A stretch of DNA of 64,000 bases from Comamonas resistens. Its GTDB lineage: Bacteria > Pseudomonadota > Gammaproteobacteria > Burkholderiales > Burkholderiaceae_C. Under the pieces are notes generated by a model. That model saw nothing but the letters and a program-made list of their open reading frames with translations, was not told the DNA's origin and searched no databases. A program made the translations under genes and the position numbers. The stretch's first letter is position 1. Each line of letters begins with the position of its first letter. The DNA lies in contig NZ_CP125947.1 in NCBI RefSeq assembly GCF_030064165.1, positions 2,170,001-2,234,000 of the forward strand, in the 5' to 3' direction. This document shows, piece after piece, positions 16,982 to 26,585 of this stretch.

Positions 16982-17539
16982 TCACTGCTTGGGGTGTTTG
17001 CGCACCCAGGCGAGGAAATGGCTCATGTACTTGTTCAAAAAATCATGGCTGGCCGGGCCGATATTTCCTTGTGCGTCGATCAGATCATCACTCCAGCGCA
17101 CAAAGCCCTCGGGTTGCTGCATGGTGGGCATGTCCAGGAATACGAAGACATTGCGCAGATGCTGCTGGGCCATGGAGGTAGCGGGGCCGCCGGGAGAGGT
17201 GCCGATCACCGCTGCGGGAATGCCGTTCCAGGCGGCTTGGCCATAGGGGCGGCTCAGCCCGTCGAGTGCATTTTTCAGGGGCGCGGGAATGGAGCGGTTG
17301 TGCTCTGGCGTGATGAAGAGCAGACCGTCACAGTTGCGCACCTGGGCCTTGAGCTCGTCAAAGGGCTTGAATTCAGGCGTACCGTCAAAGTCGCGGTTGT
17401 ACAGCGGCAGATGACCAATATCGATGAATGTCACATCGGCCTGATCCTGTATCAACCTGGCCAGCCCTTCAGCGAGCTTGCGGTTGATGGATTGCTTGCT
17501 GTTGCTGCCCACGACCATGCCGATTTTCAGTTTGCTCAT
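16982..17539 (-). CDS. NAD(P)H-dependent FMN reductase (ChrR/YieF-like)
   Basis: A 185-residue flavodoxin-like oxidoreductase. The N-terminus KIGMVVGSNSKQSINRKLA is the FMN phosphate-binding loop, and ITPEHNRSIPAPLKNALD is the family signature that packs on the isoalloxazine ring. Proteins of this group reduce quinones, FMN, chromate or azo compounds with NAD(P)H. The start at 17539 is followed directly by this loop. It sits downstream of serB on the same strand, but a terminator separates the two, so it is probably transcribed alone. Confidence 0.88.
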   Translation of the reverse strand: MSKLKIGMVVGSNSKQSINRKLAEGLARLIQDQADVTFIDIGHLPLYNRDFDGTPEFKPFDELKAQVRNCDGLLFITPEHNRSIPAPLKNALDGLSRPYGQAAWNGIPAAVIGTSPGGPATSMAQQHLRNVFVFLDMPTMQQPEGFVRWSDDLIDAQGNIGPASHDFLNKYMSHFLAWVRKHPKQ

Positions 17540-17629
17540 CTCAGACCTTTCAGTTCAACGGAAAAGAGCTTCACTCTAACGGAGGACGGTGACTTTGCCG
17601 AGTCAGAGATTTCTGATGGCTGCCGCCGC

Positions 17630-17661
17630 AAAAAAGCCGCTGGCGCGATGACGGCAGCGGC
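17630..17661 (-). terminator. Rho-independent terminator of serB
   Basis: On the minus strand GCCGCTG (17661-17655), a 12-base loop and CAGCGGC (17642-17636) are followed by a T run. It lies 22 bases past the serB stop. Confidence 0.8.
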
Positions 17662-17683
17662 TTGGGAGAAGTGGCTGCAGGCT

Positions 17684-18397
17684 TTACTGCAGGATTTCCA
17701 GCAGGCGGTCCAGGCCGCCTTCGTTGATGGCCACCTTGGCTTCGTTGCGTACGCGGGGCTTGGCGTGATAGGCGACGGACAGGCCGGCAGCCTGCATCAT
17801 GGGGATGTCGTTGCTGCCGTCACCCACGGCAATGCACTGCTCGGGTGAGATGCCGATCAGCGAAGCCACTTCCAGCAGCGTGCGACGCTTTTCAGCGCCG
17901 TCGCAGATGTCGCCCCAGGCCTGCTCGACCAGGCCGCCGGTGAGCACGCCGTCCTTGATTTCCAGCACATTGGCGCGCACGAAGTCGATACCCAAGAGGC
18001 CGCGCACATGTTCGGCAAAGTAGGTGAATCCACCAGAGACCAGCAGCACCTTCAGGCCTGCGGCCTGGCAGGCTTTGACCAAGGTTTCCGCGCCCGGCGA
18101 GAGCTTCAGGCGTTCGGCCAGCACGCGGGCCATGTCCGCCTCGGTGACTCCGACCAGCTTGCCCACGCGCTGGCGCAGGCTGTCCTTGAAGTCGGTGATT
18201 TCACCGCGCATGGTGGCTTCGGTGATGGCGGCAACTTCCTCCTTCTTGCCCGTGGCGTCGGCGATCTCATCGATGCACTCGATGGTGATCAGCGTCGAGT
18301 CCATGTCGAAGGCGATGAGCTTGTAGTCAGCCAGCTTCTGAGGGGCGTTAATGCGGCGGATCATCAGGCCGGGAGCGAATTCTGTGGCGTCAGTCAT
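17684..18397 (-). CDS. serB: Phosphoserine phosphatase SerB
   Basis: A 237-residue HAD-superfamily enzyme for the last step of serine synthesis (O-phosphoserine to serine). The nucleophile motif LIAFDMDSTLITIECIDEIA is at residues about 28-47 with the DxDST catalytic Asp pair, motif II is LLVSGGFTYF, and motif III with Mg-binding Asp is AVGDGSNDIPMMQAAG. The length fits the short form lacking the N-terminal ACT domain. A terminator follows directly, and the gene stands alone between an FMN reductase and a CbiM-like gene. Confidence 0.95.
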   Translation of the reverse strand: MTDATEFAPGLMIRRINAPQKLADYKLIAFDMDSTLITIECIDEIADATGKKEEVAAITEATMRGEITDFKDSLRQRVGKLVGVTEADMARVLAERLKLSPGAETLVKACQAAGLKVLLVSGGFTYFAEHVRGLLGIDFVRANVLEIKDGVLTGGLVEQAWGDICDGAEKRRTLLEVASLIGISPEQCIAVGDGSNDIPMMQAAGLSVAYHAKPRVRNEAKVAINEGGLDRLLEILQ

Positions 18398-18531
18398 TGA
18401 AGTACATGCGAAGGCTGGTTCAGGAGGGCAGATGGCAGTGTTGCCTTCTGCAGATGGCTGCCATTATCTCCGCGCCAGACTCTTGCGGGCCGGGCTTGGG
18501 CGGCCCTTGGAACATGTTCTCATGGAACGGA

Positions 18532-19215
18532 TCAGGGCTTGTCGGACCTGTCGCCGGGCATGGGAGGCTGGAGATAGATGGCATCCGACCAGGTGGCCAC
18601 CCACTGGGGGCGGAAAACCACGAACACCGCCGTCAGCATCCCGGTGGTCACACCATCGCTCCAGGCCATGAGCCAGCGGGCCATGCGCGAGAGATCGTCA
18701 TGGACATTGGGCAGCACATGGCCGGCCCATTGGCCCAATAGTGAAGCGATAAACAGGCAAAGCACCGTACCCAGAAAGCCGCGCAGCAAAATGAACACAA
18801 AGATGTGATGCCAGCACCAGCGGCGCACGATAGTGCCCCAGAGCATGGCCAAAGTGGCTGGCACCAGTCCCTGCCAGACCGTCACGCCCAGGGCCTCAGA
18901 TGCGCTCAGCTCCGGAGAAACAGCAAAAGCGATGGCGCCCACCGCAAGCAGGCAGGGCACGGCAAGCGGCCAGCCCAGCAAGATGACCACCAGAGGGGCG
19001 GCGGACCAGTGCAGCTGCAAAGGCAGTCTGTACAAGGTGGGCAGAGCCCAGGCCCAGGGCAGCAACACCAGCACGGCCAGCAGCGGCGTGATCAGGGCCG
19101 ATGCGATCAAATCCTGGCTGCCGCCGGGGCCCGGGCGGCTGGCCAGCATGCGCCAGGGACGCATCAGCAAGGCCAGCAGCAGGGCCAGAGCGGCAATCGA
19201 AGCTTCCAGAAACAT
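18532..19215 (-). CDS. CbiM-like membrane protein, possible ECF transporter permease
   Basis: A 227-residue inner-membrane protein with six to seven hydrophobic segments. The block LVPATLAMLWGTIVRRWCWHHIFVFILLRGFLG resembles the conserved C-terminal helices of CbiM-like proteins, which are S-components for cobalt or nickel in ECF-type transporters. No A or T components adjoin it; it lies directly after mfd on the same strand with 58 bases between. Substrate and partners are unknown, and the family call rests on one conserved segment. Confidence 0.6.
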   Translation of the reverse strand: MFLEASIAALALLLALLMRPWRMLASRPGPGGSQDLIASALITPLLAVLVLLPWAWALPTLYRLPLQLHWSAAPLVVILLGWPLAVPCLLAVGAIAFAVSPELSASEALGVTVWQGLVPATLAMLWGTIVRRWCWHHIFVFILLRGFLGTVLCLFIASLLGQWAGHVLPNVHDDLSRMARWLMAWSDGVTTGMLTAVFVVFRPQWVATWSDAIYLQPPMPGDRSDKP

Positions 19216-19273
19216 GGCTTCAGGCTAGATGCGTGATGGAGAGCTCACGATGCCATGGGCACCAGGGACTTCC

Positions 19274-22200
19274 TCAAGCATGGGCCGCAGCCTCGGCCTT
19301 GAGTGGCTGGCCCAGGCTGCGCAGCACATCGCGCACCATCTGGGCACGGTCCTTGGGGTTCTCCAGCTCTTTTTCGATGCGCAGCTTCTCATTGCCCGCC
19401 AGCTTGATGTGCTTGTTCTTCTGGATCAGGTGAATGATGTTCATGGGATCGATCGGCGGCTGGGGCTTGAAGCTGATATTGATCACGCCGGGGGCGGCAT
19501 CGACCTTGACCACGCCATAGGGCTGGCTCAGCACGCGCAGGCGATGCACGTCGATCAGGGTCTGGGCCTGGGGGGGCAGCTTGCCGAAACGGTCCACGAT
19601 CTCCTCGAGCAGGGTATCGATCTGATCGGCTGTCTTGGCCGTGGCCAGCTTCTTGTAGAACGACAGGCGCAGATGCACGTCGCCGCAGTAGTCGTTGGGC
19701 AGCAGGGCCGGGGCGTGCAGATTGATATCGGTGGAGGCCGACAGCGGCGAGAGCAGATCGGGCTCCTTGCCGGCCTTGAGGCTGCGCACGGCTTCGGACA
19801 GCATCTCGTTATAGAGCTGAAAGCCCACTTCCATCATATTGCCGCTCTGGTTTTCGCCCAGCACCTCGCCGGCGCCACGGATTTCCAGGTCATGCATGGC
19901 CAGATAGAAGCCCGAGCCCAGCTCCTCCATCTGCTGGATGGCCTCCAGCCGCTGCTGGGCCTGCTTGGTCAGGCCGTCCAGGTCCGGCACCATCAGATAG
20001 GCATAGGCCTGATGGTGGCTGCGTCCCACGCGGCCGCGCAGCTGGTGCAGCTGCGCCAGACCGAACTTGTCGGCGCGGCTGATGAGAATGGTGTTGGCAG
20101 AGGGAACGTCGATGCCGGTCTCGATGATGGTCGAGCACAGCAAGATGTTGTAGCGCTGGGCCACGAAATCGCGCATCACACGCTCCAGCTCGCGCTCGGG
20201 CATCTGGCCGTGGGCCACGGCGATGCGGGCCTCTGGCAGGATTTCCTCCAGCTTCTGCTTGCGGTTCTCTATGGTCTCGACCTCGTTGTGCAGGAAGTAG
20301 ATCTGTCCGCCCCGCTTGAGCTCGCGCAGCACGGCTTCGCGAATCACGCCCGTGCCCTCGTTGCGCACAAAGGTCTTGATGGCCAGACGCCGCTGCGGCG
20401 CCGTGGCGATCACCGACAGATCGCGCAGCCCCTCCAGCGCCATGCCCATGGTGCGCGGAATCGGGGTGGCCGTCAGTGTCAGCACATCGACCTCGGCACG
20501 CATGGCCTTCATGGCCTCCTTGTGGCGCACGCCAAAGCGGTGTTCCTCGTCGATGATGAGCAGGCCTAGGTTCTTGAACTGCGTGGATTCAGATAGCAGC
20601 TTGTGCGTGCCGACCACGATATCCACCGTACCGTCCGAGATGCCCTTGATGGCTGCCGTGATCTCCTTGCCCGAGCGGAAGCGCGACACCTCGGCCACCT
20701 TGATCGGCCATTTGGAGAAGCGGTCCACCAGGGTCTGGTAATGCTGCTCGGCCAGCAGCGTGGTGGGGGCGAGGAAGGCGACTTGCTTGCCGCCCATGGC
20801 TGCCACAAAGGCTGCACGCAGCGCGACCTCGGTCTTGCCGAAGCCCACATCGCCACAGACCAGGCGGTCCATGGGCTGGGGGCTGATCATGTCCTGCACC
20901 ACGGCGTGGATGGCGGCGCGCTGGTCGGCCGTTTCCTCGAAGCCGAAGTCGGCCACAAACTGCTCGTAGTCGGCCGTGGGGAAGCGGAAGGCATGGCCCT
21001 GGCGCGCGGCGCGGCGAGCATAGATATTGAGCAGCTCGGCGGCCGAGTCGCGCACCTGTTCGGCGGCCTTGCGCTTGGCTTTTTCCCATTGCGTGCCGCC
21101 CAGCTTGTGCAGCGGCGCATCGTCGGGCGAGACGCCGGTGTAGCGGCTGATCAGGTGCAACTGGCTGACGGGCACATAGAGCACGGCATCGGCCGCATAT
21201 TCCAGATGCAGAAACTCCTGCAGCGCGGGCGTGCCGTCCGGGTTCTTCTGGCCCATGTCCATATTGATCAGCCCGCGATAGCGGCCTATGCCGTGGTCGG
21301 CATGAACGATGGGGTCTCCCACCTTGAGCTCGGACAGGTCCTTGATCAGGGCCTCCACATCGCTGACCTGCTCCTGGCGGCGGCGACGGCGGCCTGTGGG
21401 GCTGCTGGCGAACAGCTCGGTTTCGGTGACGAAGTCCAGGCCTTCCTCGACCCAGGCAAAGCCCGTCATCAGGCTGGAAGTGGCAATGCCGACCTTTTCC
21501 GTGAGATCGGCCTGGAATTCGGCCAGCGAATCGAACACGGGCGGGTTGACACCCGAGGCACGGAAAAAGTCGAGCAGGCTCTCGCGCCTGCCATCGGATT
21601 CGGCCAGAAGCAAGACCCGGCTTGCGCTGGATGCTATATGTTTTTGCAGCTTGGCCAGCGGGTCATCGGCGCCACGCAGCACGGAAAGGTCTTCGAGCTT
21701 CTGGAAGATGGCGCTGTCGGCCACATCTTCGGTGCCTGGGCGCAAGGCCAGCTGGGCATGCTCCTTGCTGCGGGTATAGAACTGGTCGGCGCTGAGAAAC
21801 AGCGTCTCGGGCGGCAGCGCCGGGTGGTCGGGGTCGCCTTGCACCAGGCGGTAGCGGTCCTTGGTGTCCTGCCAGAAACGCTGGAAGGCCGGCTCCAGAT
21901 CGCCGTGCAGCACCACGGTGGCCTCATCGCCCAGATAGTCAAAGACCGTGGCCGTTTCGTCAAAGAACAGCGGTAGGTAATACTCGATGCCGGCCGTGGC
22001 AATGCCGGCCCCCATGTCCTTATAGATGCGGCTGCGCGTGGGGTCGCCCTCAAGCAGCTCGCGCCAGCGGCTGCGGAACTTGGCGCGTGCCTCCTCGTCC
22101 ATCGGAAATTCGCGGCCCGGTAGCAGTCGCACCTCGGGCACGGGGTAGAGGCTGCGCTGCGTGTCGGGGTCGAAGGTGCGGATGGAGTCGATCTCGTCGT

Positions 22201-22765
22201 CGAACAGGTCCACGCGGTAGGGCTGGAGCGAGCCCATGGGAAACAGATCGATCAGGCCGCCGCGCACCGCATATTCGCCATGGCTGACCACCTGAGACAC
22301 ATGCTGGTAGCCCGCCAGCGTGAGCTGGGCCTTGAGCTTGGCCTCGTCCAGCTTCTGGCCCTGCTTGAATTCAAAGGTATAGCCGGCCAGAAACGAGGGC
22401 GGGGCCAGGCGATAGAGGGCTGTGGTGGCGGGCACGATGACCACATCGGCGCCATGCTGCTTGTCGCGCTGGTTGATGCGCCACAGCGTGGCCAGGCGCT
22501 CGCTGATCAGATCCTGGTGCGGCGAGAAGCTGTCGTAGGGCAGGGTTTCCCAGTCGGGAAACAATGCGCAGCGCAGCTCGGGGGCGAAGAAAGCCATCTC
22601 CTCCATGAGGCGGTGGGCATCGGCGGCATCGGCCGTGACGATGGCCGTGACCCGGCCGTCGTGCTTTTCACGCTCGCCCAGCCTGGCCAGCAGCAGCGCG
22701 TCGGCGCTGCCAACGGGGCGGGGCAGGTGAAAGCGTTTACCGGGGGTGAGCTTGGGCAGTTGCAT
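19274..22765 (-). CDS. mfd: Transcription-repair coupling factor Mfd
   Basis: A 1163-residue cytoplasmic ATPase that displaces stalled RNA polymerase and recruits UvrA to lesions. In order: a UvrB-like N-terminal module, a CarD-like RNA-polymerase-interacting region (HADHGIGRYRGL, about residue 490), helicase motif I GDVGFGKTEVALRA (about 640), motif II DEEH (about 738), RecG-like motifs (TATPIPRTMGMAL, QLRGRVGRS) and the TRCF C-terminal domain. The length is normal for the family and all helicase motifs look intact. The gene is divergent from ispD. Confidence 0.97.
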   Translation of the reverse strand: MQLPKLTPGKRFHLPRPVGSADALLLARLGEREKHDGRVTAIVTADAADAHRLMEEMAFFAPELRCALFPDWETLPYDSFSPHQDLISERLATLWRINQRDKQHGADVVIVPATTALYRLAPPSFLAGYTFEFKQGQKLDEAKLKAQLTLAGYQHVSQVVSHGEYAVRGGLIDLFPMGSLQPYRVDLFDDEIDSIRTFDPDTQRSLYPVPEVRLLPGREFPMDEEARAKFRSRWRELLEGDPTRSRIYKDMGAGIATAGIEYYLPLFFDETATVFDYLGDEATVVLHGDLEPAFQRFWQDTKDRYRLVQGDPDHPALPPETLFLSADQFYTRSKEHAQLALRPGTEDVADSAIFQKLEDLSVLRGADDPLAKLQKHIASSASRVLLLAESDGRRESLLDFFRASGVNPPVFDSLAEFQADLTEKVGIATSSLMTGFAWVEEGLDFVTETELFASSPTGRRRRRQEQVSDVEALIKDLSELKVGDPIVHADHGIGRYRGLINMDMGQKNPDGTPALQEFLHLEYAADAVLYVPVSQLHLISRYTGVSPDDAPLHKLGGTQWEKAKRKAAEQVRDSAAELLNIYARRAARQGHAFRFPTADYEQFVADFGFEETADQRAAIHAVVQDMISPQPMDRLVCGDVGFGKTEVALRAAFVAAMGGKQVAFLAPTTLLAEQHYQTLVDRFSKWPIKVAEVSRFRSGKEITAAIKGISDGTVDIVVGTHKLLSESTQFKNLGLLIIDEEHRFGVRHKEAMKAMRAEVDVLTLTATPIPRTMGMALEGLRDLSVIATAPQRRLAIKTFVRNEGTGVIREAVLRELKRGGQIYFLHNEVETIENRKQKLEEILPEARIAVAHGQMPERELERVMRDFVAQRYNILLCSTIIETGIDVPSANTILISRADKFGLAQLHQLRGRVGRSHHQAYAYLMVPDLDGLTKQAQQRLEAIQQMEELGSGFYLAMHDLEIRGAGEVLGENQSGNMMEVGFQLYNEMLSEAVRSLKAGKEPDLLSPLSASTDINLHAPALLPNDYCGDVHLRLSFYKKLATAKTADQIDTLLEEIVDRFGKLPPQAQTLIDVHRLRVLSQPYGVVKVDAAPGVINISFKPQPPIDPMNIIHLIQKNKHIKLAGNEKLRIEKELENPKDRAQMVRDVLRSLGQPLKAEAAAHA

Positions 22766-23042
22766 GGTTTTTCACAGACGAACGCAGGCAGCGACGCACA
22801 GGAGCGAGCTGGATGCGAAAAAAACGGGGACAGATTGAATGCGGGCGAGTCCGGCCATCAAAGGCAGGGCTCACAGCCCAATCAGCGCGGAGCTGATGGT
22901 TGGCGGCGCATTCACTCAAAATGGGGACACCTCAAGGCGATGCAAGCCGAAAGCAGGTCGTCGATGGATCTCACAGGCTTTCGGACGAAATGGTGATTTT
23001 AAAATACTGTGCATGACAGATCGGTTTTTCTCGCCTGAGTCC

Positions 23043-23810
23043 ATGACGGACGACAAGGCAAACGCTGCGGCGGCTTCATCGCCAGCATCTGCGCCCCGCT
23101 GCTGGGGGCTGATTCCCTGCGCGGGCGTCGGTCTGCGCGCCATTGCCGCAGACTCTCCTGCCCCCGAGTTGCCCAAGCAATACCAGAACGTTGCGGGGCA
23201 GCCCATGGTCATGCACACGCTGGCCGCCATGTTGGCCGTGGAGCGCATGCACCGTGTGCTGCTGGTGGTCTCTGCTGCCGATGGCTTCTGGCAGGAGCGC
23301 GCCACGGACGCCCGGCTCAGCATTGCTGCCTGTGGAGGAGCCACCCGTGCTGAGACCGTGAGCAACGGCCTGCAGGAGTTGATGCGCATGGGAGCCAGCG
23401 CCGAGGACTGGGTGCTGGTGCATGACGCGGCGCGCTGTCTGGTCGCATCGGAGCAGGTCAATGCCTTGATCGATGCCTGCCTGCCCGATGCGGTGGGCGG
23501 GCTGCTGGCGTTGAAGCTGCCCGACACGCTCAAGCAGCAGGCCGCTGGTGCAGGCCCGGCCCGTGTGGCGCAGACGGTGGAGCGCAGCGACAAATGGCTG
23601 GCTCAGACACCGCAGATGTTCCGCATCGCTGCCTTGCAGGCGGCGCTGCAGGCGGCGGGTGCTGCGGTGACCGACGAAGCCAGCGCCATGGAGCTGGCCG
23701 GTCACTCACCCAGGCTGGTGCCGGGTGGTGCGCAGAACTTCAAGGTGACCTATCCCGACGACTTCGCGCTGGCCGAGGCCGTGCTGCTGCAGCGCAAGGC
23801 GTGTGGCTAG
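23043..23810 (+). CDS. ispD: 2-C-methyl-D-erythritol 4-phosphate cytidylyltransferase IspD
   Basis: This enzyme of the non-mevalonate isoprenoid pathway makes CDP-methylerythritol from MEP and CTP. Family blocks are visible: the nucleotide-binding loop GLIPCAGVGLRAIA, PKQYQNVAGQPM, DWVLVHDAARCLV, TPQMFR and TDEASAMELAG. A Cys replaces the usual Ala in the loop and the loop is a little long, as in other Burkholderiales. Both ATG 23013 and ATG 23043 are possible starts with weak ribosome-binding sites; I prefer 23043 because the upstream segment is poorly conserved-looking. ispF follows after 121 bases. Confidence 0.9.
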   Translation: MTDDKANAAAASSPASAPRCWGLIPCAGVGLRAIAADSPAPELPKQYQNVAGQPMVMHTLAAMLAVERMHRVLLVVSAADGFWQERATDARLSIAACGGATRAETVSNGLQELMRMGASAEDWVLVHDAARCLVASEQVNALIDACLPDAVGGLLALKLPDTLKQQAAGAGPARVAQTVERSDKWLAQTPQMFRIAALQAALQAAGAAVTDEASAMELAGHSPRLVPGGAQNFKVTYPDDFALAEAVLLQRKACG

Positions 23811-23875
23811 ATGGATCGCGGTCGACAGGGCTTGAGGGCGGGCCAGGCCGTGCCCGACCCGGGACGGTGCAGATA

Positions 23876-23931
23876 GTATTTAATTTGATAGCTGCTTGCG
23901 CTTTCTGAGCAAGGGTTTGACAAGGGTTTTT
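23876..23931. repeat. TTTGATAGCTGC palindrome in the ispD-ispF gap
   Basis: TTTGATAGCTGCTTGCGC and the following GAGCAAGGGTTTGACAAGG form an imperfect palindrome of the comamonad repeat family. It runs up to the ATG of ispF at 23932, so the ribosome-binding region of ispF (AAGGGTTTTT) is part of the repeat itself. Confidence 0.6.
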
Positions 23932-24414
23932 ATGAATTTTCGTATTGGTGAAGGCTGGGATGTACATGCCCTGGTTCCCGGGCGCAAGCTGATTCTCGGC
24001 GGTGTCGAAGTGCCTCATAGCCTAGGGCTGCTCGGCCATTCGGATGCCGACGTGCTGCTGCACGCGATCACCGATGCGCTGTTCGGCGCTGCGGCGCTGG
24101 GCGATATCGGCCGCCATTTCTCGGATACCGACGCGCAGTTCAAGGGGGCGGACTCCGCCGTGCTGCTGGCCGAAGCTGCGAGGCGCGTGCGCGCCAAGGG
24201 CTTCGAGATCGGCAATATCGACAGCACCATCGTGGCCCAGGCACCCAAGCTGGCACCCCATATCGAGAAGATGCGCGAGCGCATTGCGCAGGTGCTGGAG
24301 CTGGATGTAGAGCAGGTCAACGTCAAGGCCAAGACCGCCGAGAAGATGGGACCCGTGGGACAGCAGCAGGCCATGGAAGCCCGTGCAGTGGCCTTGCTGG
24401 TACGGACTGCCTAG
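23932..24414 (+). CDS. ispF: 2-C-methyl-D-erythritol 2,4-cyclodiphosphate synthase IspF
   Basis: A 160-residue enzyme of the MEP pathway, normally a homotrimer with zinc. Signature [14 protein letters not shown] with the DxH metal ligands, then [26 protein letters not shown] and the C-terminal [12 protein letters not shown] are all present. The start at 23932 gives the canonical N-terminus; the upstream in-frame ATG at 23896 would translate through the intergenic repeat. It acts two steps after IspD and is adjacent to it, as in many proteobacteria. Confidence 0.96.
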   Translation: MNFRIGEGWDVHALVPGRKLILGGVEVPHSLGLLGHSDADVLLHAITDALFGAAALGDIGRHFSDTDAQFKGADSAVLLAEAARRVRAKGFEIGNIDSTIVAQAPKLAPHIEKMRERIAQVLELDVEQVNVKAKTAEKMGPVGQQQAMEARAVALLVRTA

Positions 24415-24448
24415 TCTCGTTCGGTGCAATGGCCGCTGCGAAAGCCGG

Positions 24449-24844
24449 TCATGAATCGCTGTAGAGGGCTTGCACCTCGGCCCCGGTCAGGGTCGGGGTG
24501 TCGTTGGCCAGCGCGTAATAGTCGGGCTTCTCGTCGATATAGATCTGCTGTGCCAGTGTCAGCCCCTGGGCATCCTGGAACAGCCCGGCAGACAGAAAAT
24601 GCTCGTTGCTGGCCAGCAGGCGGTAGAAGAGATGGGTGCCGCAGCTGCTGCAAAAGGTCCGCTCCGCCCAGGGCGAGGATGCATAGCGCGTGATAGGGCC
24701 GCTGGTCTGCACCGCTGTGCCGCCATGCAGGGTGAAGGCGGGGCCTTCTCCCCAGCGCCGGCACATGCTGCAGTGGCAGACATGGACTTCGTGGGTGTCG
24801 GGCGCGGTGACGAGAACGGCTTGGCACAGGCATCGGGCTTGCAT
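24449..24844 (-). CDS. GFA family protein (glutathione-dependent formaldehyde-activating-like)
   Basis: A 131-residue zinc protein of the GFA family. Zinc-ligand Cys residues appear as CLC near the N-terminus, CHCSMCRRW and CSSCGTHLF. The start at 24844 has GGAG 8 bases upstream; the in-frame extension to 24916 would overlap the histidine kinase gene and lacks a site. Family members bind glutathione adducts; for most, including this one, the substrate is not known. Confidence 0.85.
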   Translation of the reverse strand: MQARCLCQAVLVTAPDTHEVHVCHCSMCRRWGEGPAFTLHGGTAVQTSGPITRYASSPWAERTFCSSCGTHLFYRLLASNEHFLSAGLFQDAQGLTLAQQIYIDEKPDYYALANDTPTLTGAEVQALYSDS

Positions 24845-24905
24845 CGGGAGCTCTCCGGAAGGTGGTTGAAAAGACCCTGCCGATTGTGCCCCGACGTGCG
24901 CCAGT

Positions 24906-26408
24906 TCAATCCTCACCGGTCTCTTCGTCTTTCTTGTCGCGCGGCAGATTGCGCAGCACCTGGGGGCGCTGCAGGCGCTGTTCAGGCGCGGCCGCAGCCG
25001 TCACACCCATGGCGCGCTGCAGCTGCAAATGGGCGACAAGACCGCCAGACGATGAGTTGGACAGCGCCAGAATACCGCCCATGCGCTGCACCGTCTTGTC
25101 CACGATGGACAGGCCCAGGCCGGCACCGGCGGCTGCCGTGCGGGCAGAGTCACCTCGAAAGAAGGGCTGGGTCAGATTGGAGAGATGCTCGGGCGGTACG
25201 CCCTTGCCATGGTCGCGGATACGGATGACCACCCATTTCTCGCTTTCCTTGGCGATGACATCGACTTGCGTGGTGTCGGTATCGGGCGTCTTGCCATAGC
25301 GGCGCGCATTCTCAAAGAGGTTGGAGACTACCCGGGCCAGCTCCACCTCGTCGGCCATCACATAGAGGTTCTCCGGCACGTTCATATTGATCTGCAGCTC
25401 GCGGTGATCCTGCACCGCATAGACGCAGGAGGCGACCACGGCATGCAGGTCCACGGGGCTGAGTGCCACGTTGTGGTCGGGGCGCGCATAATCGAGAAAC
25501 TTGTCGATGGTGGCATCGAGCTGCACGATGTCGGCCACCATATGCTCGCGGGCCACATCGTCATAGACGCTCATTTCCGTCTCCAGCCGCAGGCGCGCCA
25601 AAGGCGTGCGCAGGTCGTGGGAGATGCCGGCCAGCATCACCGCGCGATCCTGCTCCAGCTTGGCCAGCTTTTTGGCCATGCGGTTGAAGCCGATATTGAC
25701 TTCGCGGATTTCACTGGTCACGGCTTCCTCGTCGAGCTGACTGGCATCGAAGTCGCCTTCGCGTACCCGGTTGGCGGCATAGGACAGTTGCTTGAGCGGC
25801 CGGTTGATCAGGCGCGCAATGGCTGCAGCACCGACCAGGGAAAGCAGGGCGGCCGTGATCAGCCAGATCAGCCAGGTCTGGCCGCTGGCGGGGGTGAAGC
25901 GTGACTGATCCATCAGCAGCCAGTTGCGGTCCCCGTTGATATTGAAGCCCACCCATAGCCCCGGCTCGTTGTTGACGCTGCGCGCCACCACCGTGCCATA
26001 GCCCAGCCGCCGTGTCAGCTCTTCGGTCAGGCGCTGGCCCAGGGCGTTTTGCTCCAGCGGCTCGAAGGTGTCGCCGGGCTCGCGCGGCAGAATGCGCACG
26101 CCTTCCTGGTCGGCCATGGTCTTGATGAGGGAGACGCGGTTGATGGCGTCCGAGTGCACCAGCGCTGCACGGCTCAGATTGACCAGCGACGCCACTTGCC
26201 GGGCGGTCTGCAGCGTGCGGGGTTCGAAGTCCAGGGCGCGCAGGGTCTGCAACCAGGCAAGAATGCTGCCCACCAGCAGCAGGGCCAGCAGGCAGAAAGT
26301 GCGCCAGAACAGATTCAGGCCGACGGGGGAGCGCGCCGTCGCGCGTCGCTCATACTCCAGAGGTACGGGGCTGGTGGCATCTGACGGCGGGTTGGAATAA
26401 GCGCTCAT
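24906..26408 (-). CDS. EnvZ-type sensor histidine kinase
   Basis: A 500-residue inner-membrane histidine kinase. It has a first membrane helix (about residues 33-55), a periplasmic sensor region, a second helix (about 185-205), a HAMP domain (NRPLKQLSYAANRVREGDF), the H-box GISHDLRTPLARLRLE with the phospho-acceptor His (about 262), N-box NLFENARRYGK, G1 DHGKGVP and G2 GAGLGLSIV. It pairs with the OmpR-like regulator directly upstream. Layout and motifs resemble EnvZ, which responds to osmolarity, but the signal cannot be deduced. The start at 26408 is chosen as the first ATG after the intergenic hairpin. Confidence 0.9.
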   Translation of the reverse strand: MSAYSNPPSDATSPVPLEYERRATARSPVGLNLFWRTFCLLALLLVGSILAWLQTLRALDFEPRTLQTARQVASLVNLSRAALVHSDAINRVSLIKTMADQEGVRILPREPGDTFEPLEQNALGQRLTEELTRRLGYGTVVARSVNNEPGLWVGFNINGDRNWLLMDQSRFTPASGQTWLIWLITAALLSLVGAAAIARLINRPLKQLSYAANRVREGDFDASQLDEEAVTSEIREVNIGFNRMAKKLAKLEQDRAVMLAGISHDLRTPLARLRLETEMSVYDDVAREHMVADIVQLDATIDKFLDYARPDHNVALSPVDLHAVVASCVYAVQDHRELQINMNVPENLYVMADEVELARVVSNLFENARRYGKTPDTDTTQVDVIAKESEKWVVIRIRDHGKGVPPEHLSNLTQPFFRGDSARTAAAGAGLGLSIVDKTVQRMGGILALSNSSSGGLVAHLQLQRAMGVTAAAAPEQRLQRPQVLRNLPRDKKDEETGED

Positions 26409-26540
26409 GAACAGCAATGCGGAAATAACTGGATCCGAGGGTACGCCCAATATAGGCAGCACGGGTTACGGTTTGCCCAAAAAGTGTCTATCTACAGGTG
26501 CTTTTCGAGAGAGATTGACTTATGGGTCGCGCCCAAGCGA

Positions 26541-26567
26541 AACAAGCCGCGCAGTGGGCGGCTTGTT
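26541..26567. terminator. Hairpin between response regulator and histidine kinase genes
   Basis: AACAAGCCGC, a 7-base loop and GCGGCTTGTT form a perfect 10-bp stem just after the regulator stop at 26586. A short T-rich stretch follows on the minus strand. It may be a weak terminator that makes kinase less abundant than regulator. Confidence 0.55.
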
Positions 26568-26585
26568 GCAATGGGGAGTGCAGGA

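Noticed and set aside
20603..21976. Antisense frame opposite mfd (457 codons)
   Set aside because: Shadow of a conserved helicase gene; no motif.
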